Both the position numbers and the translations under genes were made by a program. Below, piece by piece: positions 1 through 6,500 of a stretch of 8,556 bases of DNA. Position 1 is the first letter of the stretch; each line of letters opens with the position of its first letter. Under the pieces are notes generated by a model. It was given only the letters and a program-made list of their open reading frames with translations. It did not search any database and was not told where the DNA came from. Source of the DNA: Planctomycetota bacterium (GTDB lineage: Bacteria > Planctomycetota > Phycisphaerae > WQYP01); contig JAKAYZ010000050.1 in the NCBI GenBank assembly GCA_021816165.1, positions 1 through 8,556 on the forward strand, given 5' to 3'.

Positions 1-187
1 AATCCGGTGGGGCTTTCTTCATTGTGAAAGCATCTCTTTTGTCCCCATCGATATGTGCTCTCCTGATCTCCTGCTCCACTTTCACCTGTTCTATTTTTTC
101 GCCTGCGGGCGAAAAAATCGGGGCGACAGGACACCAATAGAACTTTTCGCCGACGCAATCGATGGATTGGACGTCCGGATTATTCAA
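1..187 (-). CDS. Unrecognised protein, N-terminal part, running off the left edge
   Basis: A minus-strand frame is open from 358 to the left edge. The most economical start is the TTG at 185-187, overlapping the TGA of the frame before it. That gives 62 visible residues reading NNPDVQSIDCVGEKFYWCPV, then APIFSPAGEKIEQVKVEQEI, RRAHIDGDKRDAFTMKK and APPD after the first residue. GTG 85, GTG 79 and ATG 22 are later candidates, and none has a strong ribosome binding site. The composition, with a charged helical stretch of Glu, Lys and Arg, looks like real protein. I recognise no domain. The codons for IFSPAGEKI form a perfect DNA inverted repeat. The antisense frame is also open here but reads less like protein. 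Confidence 0.45.
   Translation of the reverse strand, partial: MNNPDVQSIDCVGEKFYWCPVAPIFSPAGEKIEQVKVEQEIRRAHIDGDKRDAFTMKKAPPD
93..118. repeat. Perfect 11-base inverted repeat with a 4-base loop
   Basis: ATTTTTTCGCC (93-103) and GGCGAAAAAAT (108-118) are exact reverse complements around TGCG. The T run is inside the 5' arm and the A run inside the 3' arm on both strands, so no T run follows the stem and it is not a standard intrinsic terminator. It falls inside the probable coding frame at the left edge. Confidence 0.7.
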
Positions 188-252
188 CTGTTTGCAAGGT
201 CGTGCAGTATTCGTACAACCGCGTGAATTGCGTGTAGAGACTCTATCCAACG
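184..252 (-). other. In-frame continuation after the TAG of the small ORF
   Basis: After the TAG at 253-255 the same frame encodes 22 residues (RWIESLHAIHAVVRILHDLA and two more) before TGA at 184-186. The hydrophobic residues fall at helix spacing, as in an amphipathic helix. That TGA overlaps a TTG (185-187) opening the next frame. Together these suggest that the ancestral gene ended here and the TAG is a nonsense mutation, a read-through codon or a sequence error. The segment is short, so chance is a real alternative. Confidence 0.35.
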
Positions 253-432
253 CTATACTGACGGTTGGGGCCAGTGTGGCCCGCCGATGGCAATATGGCT
301 TTCCGCCAGCCTCATTACTTCCACCGTCGGTGGGATAGCTTCTCGGTCGGAACGACCTTTAGGGACGAGATTCGCAACCGTTGAAATACTCCGTCTTTTG
401 ACGGCGCGTGTGCGCTGTTTCGCCACACTCAT
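253..432 (-). CDS. Small unrecognised ORF, 59 aa, translationally coupled to the membrane protein gene
   Basis: The ATG at 430-432 shares bases with the TGA of the preceding gene (ATGA overlap), the usual sign of translational coupling, and GGTGA lies 3 bases upstream of it. The product starts MSVAKQRTRAVKRRSISTVA, a very basic N-terminus (9 Arg or Lys in the first 30 residues), then runs DREAIPPTVEVMRLAESHIAIGG and ends HWPQPSV at a TAG (253-255). It has no membrane segment or recognisable domain. The frame carries on past this TAG for 22 more codons. Existence is supported by the overlap and the protein-like composition; the function is unknown. Confidence 0.5.
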   Translation of the reverse strand: MSVAKQRTRAVKRRSISTVANLVPKGRSDREAIPPTVEVMRLAESHIAIGGPHWPQPSV

Positions 433-1178
433 GGTTCACCCGGTAATTTAACACCGGGGGGCAAGTGAGAGGGTACCTTCGTCGTGCCCACGCCATGGCC
501 GTGACGGATACTGCTTCTCGTTAAATAGAAGGGAGCTAGTGGATCCGAGCATCTTTCCCCATGGCAAAGCAACAAAGCATCCAGCTTATGCGTCGCCGCC
601 GCCGCCGCGAGCTGCTGCCCGAATTCTGTGTTTTGCCTGACGTCAATGATCGCGGTGAACATGACAGAGCGCTTTGCGGCTCTCAGGTTAGACACGATTT
701 GGCTACGCGGGATTGCGAGATCGAAAAAGGTCGGGAATTTAGCGGAAATAATTCGCCCAAAAAACAAACGGACGCCATCAGGTGTAGGTGACCGTTGCAC
801 CCAAGTGACCCATACCGAGGTCCTTCCTCCGCTGCCGTTGGTGGTGATCTGGCAGAAGCACAGATCAGGACGGCCAGTAACGAGGAAGTTTGCGGGCGCG
901 ACGTCAGGCCAGAGCAGAGTTTGGAGCACCGCAATGTATGGCCCGTGCCATTTCGGCAAGCGGCTGCGGCCCCCTGAGAGGTAGGTGTTGCGGCTGCCCA
1001 AGGCCACCCACGCAGTGCAATTGATAATCGTGGCGTTGACCCTTGCGCTCAGATCTCGCCCGCCTCGGCAAACGACGTAGGCAGACAGGAGCGCACCGAC
1101 GACCGCACCACCGACAATGCACAAAGCCACCTGCCAAAGGTTGTGCCGTATGTTCCCAGACGATGAAACCAGACCCAT
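429..1178 (-). CDS. Unrecognised protein with one N-terminal membrane segment, 249 aa
   Basis: I do not recognise this family. The start at ATG 1178 is chosen because of the GGAGG 5 bases upstream and because it removes an overlap with the RHS module. Residues 14-37 (LWQVALCIVGGAVVGALLSAYVV, followed by C) form a single hydrophobic segment, with basic residues nearby (R11; R38, R41 after it), so the protein is probably anchored in the inner membrane. The rest alternates hydrophobic and polar residues (for example TSVWVTWVQRS and DGVRLFFGRIISAKF) and may be beta-rich. A run of five alanines at 191-195 is encoded by a GCC-repeat tract at about 598-612. Cysteines are at 20, 37, 54, 107, 109, 205 and 210. 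It lies 31 bases after the truncated RHS gene and overlaps the next start codon (ATGA), so it is probably co-transcribed. An immunity role for the RHS tail is possible but rests on position alone. Confidence 0.7.
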   Translation of the reverse strand: MGLVSSSGNIRHNLWQVALCIVGGAVVGALLSAYVVCRGGRDLSARVNATIINCTAWVALGSRNTYLSGGRSRLPKWHGPYIAVLQTLLWPDVAPANFLVTGRPDLCFCQITTNGSGGRTSVWVTWVQRSPTPDGVRLFFGRIISAKFPTFFDLAIPRSQIVSNLRAAKRSVMFTAIIDVRQNTEFGQQLAAAAATHKLDALLLCHGERCSDPLAPFYLTRSSIRHGHGVGTTKVPSHLPPGVKLPGEP

Positions 1179-1183
1179 TGGAG

Positions 1184-1188
1184 CCTCC
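1184..1188 (-). promoter_or_regulatory. Ribosome binding site fixing the start of the membrane protein gene
   Basis: GGAGG lies 5 bases before ATG 1178 in the 31-base gap after the RHS module's stop. It supports this internal ATG over the earlier in-frame codon at 1310, which would overlap the RHS gene by about 100 bases. Confidence 0.75.
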
Positions 1189-1209
1189 GCAAGCTGGATG
1201 GTAAGGTTA

Positions 1210-2667
1210 TTAGCAGCCTGGCTTTGGAGGCGCCGCCGGACAGCTTGGTTTTCCGCCCGCGCCAATGTCATGCAGGCCGCCAACTCCGGTGACGCCCGGC
1301 TGGCCCGCACCCTCGCCGCTCATCCCGCCAGCTGCGCCCCCAGCTATCGCCCAACCCCATTGCTCTAACTCGTAGAACTCCATCTCGTGCACGGTCTCAA
1401 CAATGGCTCCGCGAAGCGCCTGCTCAGCGAGGTCCACCACGATCTGCGCCTTCAGCGAAATATCGGCACATCGGAAAGCATGGGGAGTACATTGATTCTT
1501 CATTATGCCTGGCAAAGGCCAGAGCAGGACTTTTGTCATCCTTCCGTAATTCTCGGACCAGAGGTAGTTGTACCAACTTGGATTCGCATACAGGTCGAAC
1601 CAGACATAGCAGGTATGATTCCATTTGTCCCACGCCGGCCCGTAGGGCCCGTAAGCCGTCCAGTACTTTTCCCCCATAGGATCCACCTCCACCGCCGCCC
1701 GTCCCCCCACATACTCATACAAATTCACGCCGCCAGCATAGCCAATCGGATCGCGCTGCATCCATCGACCAACCGAAATGCCGTCGGCATCTGTCAGGAA
1801 TATCCGGTTGCGAACGAAATAAAGCCGCGTTTCCGGATCATACCGGTAACCGCAGAAAATCATGTCGTTGGCACCGTAGGTGAAGCCTGATCCGACATCG
1901 TCATCCGTGAACCATACGCCGTCCGCTCCCGGGCCGGTGTAGATGATCGTCTGGCCGTACGCATCCGTATCGTAGGCTTCGACAATATTTCCGCTGGAGT
2001 TCGTCAGTGCCACGGCGCGATAGAGCAAGTCCTGCAGGAGATAATAAGTTCCGGCGGGCACATCCTGCGCACCGAGTGTGGTCAGCGTTGTAAGTTGAAT
2101 CTGTTCATCAATGTATGTGCCCCAGATATACTGCCGGATCGGCGTATCGGTCGAGCCGCTGCCCCCGAAGGGATTGCGTTCCTCCATCACCTGATTGCTC
2201 AGGTAAATACAATCCGTCGTGCCGTTGGGAATTCCGCCACCAAATCCTCCGTTGGAGATCGTCTTGCGGATTCGCCGGTTGAACGCGTCAAAGACGTAAT
2301 TGCCCAGAACCGTTGTACTGCCCGCCATGATTACCTGAATCTGTCGGTTCAACGCGTCGAACTGGTAGGCTCGGAAGCTGTCAGTGGCTAAGTTGCCATT
2401 GGAGGCTCCCGGCGAGCCGTCGTAGGTGAATGGTCGGCCGCCGAACTCGGTGATCTGGTTGAGTCGGTTATGGCTGCGCTGCTGGGTCCCCGGCCCGCCG
2501 CCCGGGGACGTGAAGGTCAATGAGCGCCAATTGCCCAAACCGTCGAGATTCCAGTTTTCCTGTGTGTTGGTGCCGGGCAGAGCATTCGCTGCGGTGATGC
2601 TGCCGCCGCCGGTGATGGAATCCGGCCATCCTCTTCTCCCTTGCGTTCTTCTATTCGCCATCGCCAT
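1210..2667 (-). CDS. 5'-truncated RHS protein: short core module with a different C-terminal tail (485 aa)
   Basis: From the GGGSIT motif (about 2610) to VDPMG (1672) this protein parallels the end of the giant RHS protein, with shared blocks such as LDGLGNW, PIRQY, YYLLQDLLYRAVALTN, EAYDTDAYG, DGVWFTDDD and DPIGYAGGVNLYEYVGGRA. The roughly 19 residues before that show no clear RHS similarity, and there is no signal peptide, so the N-terminal thousand-plus residues of a normal family member are absent. One difference inside the core is RNR-IFLTDADGISV-GRW where the large copy has RNR-TYNPVL-GRW. The 153-residue tail (1213-1671) shares almost nothing with the other tail. It begins very rich in Trp and Tyr, contains a helical stretch (AQIVVDLAEQALRGAIVETV), then a Gly-rich stretch, and ends SCPAAPPKPGC. 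It could be an orphan RHS tail module, a cytosolic or chaperoned effector, or a decaying duplicate; the intact frame argues against decay. Confidence 0.85.
   Translation of the reverse strand: MAMANRRTQGRRGWPDSITGGGSITAANALPGTNTQENWNLDGLGNWRSLTFTSPGGGPGTQQRSHNRLNQITEFGGRPFTYDGSPGASNGNLATDSFRAYQFDALNRQIQVIMAGSTTVLGNYVFDAFNRRIRKTISNGGFGGGIPNGTTDCIYLSNQVMEERNPFGGSGSTDTPIRQYIWGTYIDEQIQLTTLTTLGAQDVPAGTYYLLQDLLYRAVALTNSSGNIVEAYDTDAYGQTIIYTGPGADGVWFTDDDVGSGFTYGANDMIFCGYRYDPETRLYFVRNRIFLTDADGISVGRWMQRDPIGYAGGVNLYEYVGGRAAVEVDPMGEKYWTAYGPYGPAWDKWNHTCYVWFDLYANPSWYNYLWSENYGRMTKVLLWPLPGIMKNQCTPHAFRCADISLKAQIVVDLAEQALRGAIVETVHEMEFYELEQWGWAIAGGAAGGMSGEGAGQPGVTGVGGLHDIGAGGKPSCPAAPPKPGC
1672..2610 (-). repeat. 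RHS core segment, copy 2 (truncated module)
   Basis: This segment of roughly 313 residues is homologous to 3800-4713. Both ends of similarity are sharp: a few residues before GGGSIT at the 5' side and directly after VDP-G at the 3' side. Same-orientation copies of this length are a possible substrate for recombination that would delete the intervening gene and swap the tail of the large protein. Confidence 0.85.
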
Positions 2668-2671
2668 CAAA

Positions 2672-2676
2672 CACCT
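2672..2676 (-). promoter_or_regulatory. Possible ribosome binding site of the truncated RHS module
   Basis: AGGTG lies 4 bases before ATG 2667 and 10 bases before ATG 2661. It favours one of these two ATGs over the TTG at 2670, which is only 1 base away. It cannot decide between the two ATGs. Confidence 0.35.
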
Positions 2677-2712
2677 GTCATTGATCCGTGGGCTGCCTAT
2701 TTGTACCCCAGA

Positions 2713-2741
2713 ATTCTACCCCGCCAACCACGGAACACCAA
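2713..2741 (-). promoter_or_regulatory. Weak sigma-70-like promoter candidate for the truncated RHS module
   Basis: On the minus strand TTGGTG (2736-2741), a 17-base spacer and TAGAAT (2713-2718) match the -35 and -10 consensus at 3 of 6 and 5 of 6 positions. A start about 7 bases downstream would leave a leader of roughly 40 bases before ATG 2667. Matches this weak are common by chance, and the sigma factor consensus of this organism is unknown. Confidence 0.22.
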
Positions 2742-2854
2742 ACGAAATCAACAACAAGAAAATCCCGTACAGCCTGTAACCCGTTTATGCACCGATTTAC
2801 TCTCCCCGATTTCCGCGCTAATTCTCGGCATCAGTGGATGTCACCCTCTCGTGT

Positions 2855-3403
2855 TCATCCCGGTTCGATTCCCAAGCTCTGCAGGTGCTTCCGCTGGCGG
2901 GAAGTAAGCGGCTTTCCCATGCTGGCACGCGCTCGACAGTAAACCAAAAGCGGTCTATCCTCAAGTGCTACGCGCACAAGCGCAAACGCGGCCATGGCGA
3001 GAGCCTCCATTTCCTCACTCCCGTTCGCGTAGCCCTTCCCAATATCAGCCAATTCGGAGAGATTACCCCGTATTTTTTGCCGAGCCAAGGCCAGTCGCTC
3101 GGCTTGTTTCTTGGACCTGTGATCAATACTCCATCGCTGCTCGACGCCACGAAACAACGTATTTTCCAATCTACCGCGGCTCTGGCCTTTGCAGGCGGCT
3201 TCCATCTTTAGGCGTGACATATAACGTTCGATAATGTCCATGGCGACAGCACCACATACCAAGGCGGACCGTGCCCGGCTTCGAACAGCGTGGGCTTGCG
3301 CAATCTTTTCAAGCACATCGAGGGTTCGGCCCCGCCGATCTGAATGCGTATCTTCTCTGGTTATATCAGCGGCCCCGTGTTTCTCTGTCAACGTGACCTC
3401 CAT
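2855..3403 (-). CDS. Unrecognised basic protein, 182 aa
   Basis: I do not recognise this protein. It starts at ATG 3403 behind a weak GGTAGCGG sequence. ATG 3241 and ATG 3220 are in-frame alternatives that would remove 54 or 61 residues. It is rich in Arg, Lys and Ala and looks largely helical (for example SRLKMEAACKGQSRGRLEN and KKQAERLALARQKIRGNLSE). It has a hydrophobic patch around residues 135-145 (MAAFALVRVAL), no signal peptide and no transmembrane segment, so it is probably cytosolic. It sits directly after the full-length RHS gene and before the truncated RHS module, the place where an immunity or accessory gene would be expected in a polymorphic toxin locus. That is a positional argument only. 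A shorter plus-strand frame overlaps it but reads less like protein. A chance open frame cannot be excluded. Confidence 0.55.
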   Translation of the reverse strand: MEVTLTEKHGAADITREDTHSDRRGRTLDVLEKIAQAHAVRSRARSALVCGAVAMDIIERYMSRLKMEAACKGQSRGRLENTLFRGVEQRWSIDHRSKKQAERLALARQKIRGNLSELADIGKGYANGSEEMEALAMAAFALVRVALEDRPLLVYCRARASMGKPLTSRQRKHLQSLGIEPG

Positions 3404-3508
3404 CCGCTACCAATACCATAGCCCAAACCAGCGATAATTCTCTGTTTTAAAAACAGTCTCATCTGCTCACATACCACAAAAGCAGGCAACCGTCCCTACA
3501 ATTCCATT
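3404..3508. other. Intergenic gap with a 15-base palindrome
   Basis: This 105-base AT-richer gap separates the giant RHS gene from the next minus-strand gene. It holds a near-perfect palindrome, CTGTTTT-T-AAAACAG on the minus strand, at 3442-3456. No clear terminator (GC stem followed by a T run) follows the RHS stop, so read-through into the next gene is possible. I see no convincing promoter hexamer pair. Confidence 0.5.
3442..3456. repeat. 15-base palindrome upstream of the 182-aa gene
   Basis: CTGTTTT and AAAACAG flank a single central base. It lies about 40 bases before the start at 3403, where an operator could sit. Half-sites CTG and CAG are 9 bases apart, one fewer than in the classic Escherichia coli LexA box. 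It could equally be a chance AT-rich palindrome. Confidence 0.35.
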
Positions 3509-6500
3509 TTAAAGCACCAAAATTCCTATGATGACATCAACCACAACATCACCGATGGTTATATCTTCCGCTCCGGCTGCAGCAGCACCCGCTCCCGTTG
3601 CAATGTCGATTGCTGGACTCGGTATTTGGCACTCCGGCGGGTTGAGTCGTTTTAGGCAGTCCAAATAACCTTTATTGCAATCCTCCTGGCATTTATTATA
3701 CCACCACTTGTCACGGCGATACGGCCAATCGGTCCGCCGGTTCCAGCAGTCGTCCACACACCTGTTCGCTTGAGCCTCACAATCGGCCTCGGTGAGCAAC
3801 CCGTCCGGATCCACCGCGTCCGTCGCTCGGCCGCCGACATACTCATACAGATTCACGCCGCCGGCATAGCCGATCGGATCGCGCTGCAGCCAACGGCCAA
3901 GGACCGGATTATATGTTCGATTCCGCACGTAATAGAGTTCCGATTCCGGATCATAGCGATACCCGCAGTAGATAATCTCATTGACACCATAGCTCGATTG
4001 CGTGTCATCATCCGTGAACCAGACACCATCCGAGCCGGGCGCGGTGAAGATTAACGTGTTTCCATAGGCATCGGTGTCATACGCCTCAATGATGCTTCCG
4101 CTGGCGTTAGTTAGTGCCACCGCACGGTAGAGCAGATCCTGCAACAGATAGTACGCCCCGGCTGGCAGCGATTGCGGCCCCAGTGTCGCCAATGTGGTTA
4201 ACTGGAGGCACTCGTCGATATAGGTCCCCCATACGTATTGGCGGATCGGCGCGTTGCTGGCGCTGCGTTCTTCCACTACCTGATTACCCAGGTAGATGTA
4301 GTCGACCGCGCCGTTTGGAATATTTCCCGTGAGGCCACCATTTGTGACAGTTTTTCGAACCCGTCGATTCATCGCGTCATACAGATATGTCGCGATGACG
4401 AGGCCATCGGACACACGATTGATCCGAATCGGCCTGTTGAACGCGTCATAGGAATAAATTAACGTGCCATCATTCTTGAGATTGCCGTTGGACGCTCCGG
4501 TTGCACCGTCATATTGGAACACAACCGAGCTGCTGCCGGTGATCGCGCGCTGAGTGATTTCATTGACATAATTATGATTGCGCTGATCGGTGGTGGCACT
4601 GCCGCCCACCGGCGTGTACACGCTGGTCTTCCAGTTGCCCAGACCGTCGAGATTGTAGTTGCGGCTTTGATCCGTGTTCGGCAGCGTGATGGGCGCGGTG
4701 ATTGAACCGCCGCCGGCGCTTTCATATCCGCCGGTGGACGCCAAGGTTCCGCGTTGGTATTGCAACAACCGATTCACACTATCATAGCCCGGCACCGGCG
4801 TAGCGATGTTGCCGCTGCTATCCACCGGCTGGTACAGGCTGTCCCGTTCTTCCGCTTGAAGCGCCCGTTCATAGAACTTGTTGTTTGTGCGGTCATACGC
4901 GGTGGTGTTACCAACCAATGCTGTCGTATTCGCATAACCATTCTGGGCATTGAGCGTGCTGCTAACATACCGCTTGGTGATGTTTCGGCCACTGCCGTCA
5001 TAACCCAGCCGATCGCTGGTGTTATTACCCCACGGCGGATTGGCCACACCGCCTTGCACGCTGCTGTTGGTTCTCGCGTTATTCAGGAAGCTCTGCGTAA
5101 TGCCGTTGGCCAGCACCACTTCGGCGATTCTGCCCGGGCCATAGAACTGCCAGGTTACGATTACCGCACTGGTAGCCGCCTCAATAACCTGCTTCCTGCG
5201 GTACAGCGCATCATAATTGCTGTTGACCGCGCGACCATTGGGATAGGTGAACTGTGTACCTGGGGTGGACACAAACGCGGTATTGGTGACATAGCGACTG
5301 CCCGTGCCTAAAGTCACCGGTGCTTCCTCGATGGATCGGCCCAGGGAATCATAGAAGAATGTTACCTGCACCGTGCCACTGCTGGTAATGTCCTGGCTCA
5401 ATGTCGGCCGGTTCAGCCCATCATATTGGAAGGCTTGTTGGGTGGTGCCGCCTATGCCGGACGCCGGGGTGATGAAGGTGTATACCTGCCTTCCCAGGCA
5501 ATCCCAGACATTGTTGAACCTTGATCCGTTTTCATCGGTGTAGGTGACTATATCCGATGCGAGATCGTATGCGGTAATTCTTGTTGATCCGTCGGCAAAT
5601 TCCATGCCCACCTGCCGATCCAAGGTGTCAAAACTGTAATCAGTGGTCGCCCCGCGATCATCAATCATCTGGAACATCCGCGAATTACCATCAAAAAGCG
5701 TCTGCGTGCGAATCAGGCCGCGCCCGGCGGACTGGAATGTGCTGTTCGCCGCGGGGCCTTGATTACCTAAACCATTTTGCCGCATAAGCTGCTGCGATTC
5801 AATTGGACGCGAAGCGCCATCGAATATTTGCAATACCGAATTGCCCCTGGCGTCCACCGTCACGGACTTATTGCCCCGGCTGTCATAGCCGGAAAGGGTA
5901 AACATGGTGGCCGGTTGCGAACCCTGATCGCTGTATGATATTTGCGTTAGATCCGTGGTAAAGCTGCCGTCGGCACCTTGTGTGGCTGTCGCGACGGGCT
6001 TATTCAGGCAGTCATAGAACACTGCCGATTGGAAGGTTTCCGTAGCCGTGGCCGGTGCGGTGATGGTGGAGATTTCCGTGCTGATGGTCAGAATGGGATT
6101 GGAGTTGCCATCATATTGCCTGGTAACCGTGTTACCCAGCGGATCGATGGACTCAATGGGCCGGCCGGCCCCGTCATAGCCGGTGGTGCTCACGGCGGTA
6201 TTATCGCCGATGCTCTGCACGGGTCTATCCGCCCGGTCGTAAACCGTGCGCGTTAGCACATAGCTTTCGCCGCCGGTGGTTAATGTCACCGTCTGGTTGT
6301 GGTCATTGGCGGTGGAATTACTGGCCAAGCCACCTCCGGTGTGCGTGACGGCCCGGCCTGATGGCAGTGCGACGGTTGCGGCGAGCAGAACATTATTCTG
6401 GTTCTCATACCGGCGACCAGCTTCATCAAACCGCGTGGCCTGCGTGGCGAGCAATTGATTTTCCGAACCGGCGCGGTTAGCAGGCGTGGTTCCCCCCACG

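Larger units (their letters stand above)
2671..2854. other. Intergenic gap upstream of the truncated RHS module
   Basis: No convincing gene is visible in this 184-base gap. The frame of the downstream RHS module is open only to a TAG at 2716-2718. I could not detect RHS-like sequence in the other minus-strand frames here, so no obvious remnant of the missing 5' part of the module remains. A weak promoter candidate lies at 2713-2741. Confidence 0.5.

Noticed and set aside
93..118. Rho-independent terminator
   Set aside because: The A/T runs are inside the stem in the wrong order and no T run follows the stem on either strand.
391..415. Two small hairpins (CCGTC-TTTT-GACGG at 391-404 and GCGC-GTGT-GCGC at 404-415) as a terminator after the membrane protein gene
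   Set aside because: The stems are only 4-5 bp, no T run follows, and they lie inside the coupled small ORF.
1179..1310. The 44-residue upstream extension of the membrane protein frame, up to 1310
   Set aside because: It would overlap the RHS module by about 100 bases, while ATG 1178 has a well-placed GGAGG.
2852..2880. A tRNA, suggested by the T-loop-like GGTTCGATTCC
   Set aside because: The flanking bases do not form a 5-bp T stem and no acceptor or anticodon arm is visible.
2834..3211. A plus-strand gene of 125 aa opposite the 182-aa gene
   Set aside because: It is shorter, less protein-like, has no convincing ribosome binding site, and runs against all other genes in the locus.
3442..3456. 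A LexA (SOS) box
   Set aside because: The CTG to CAG spacing is 9 rather than the 10 bases of the Escherichia coli consensus, and LexA motifs differ between phyla. No SOS-type gene follows.
3512..3799. Assigning a nuclease, deaminase or other toxin fold to the tail of the giant RHS protein
   Set aside because: No catalytic motif of a known RHS toxin family is visible; only the cysteine pattern and hydrophobic end can be stated.
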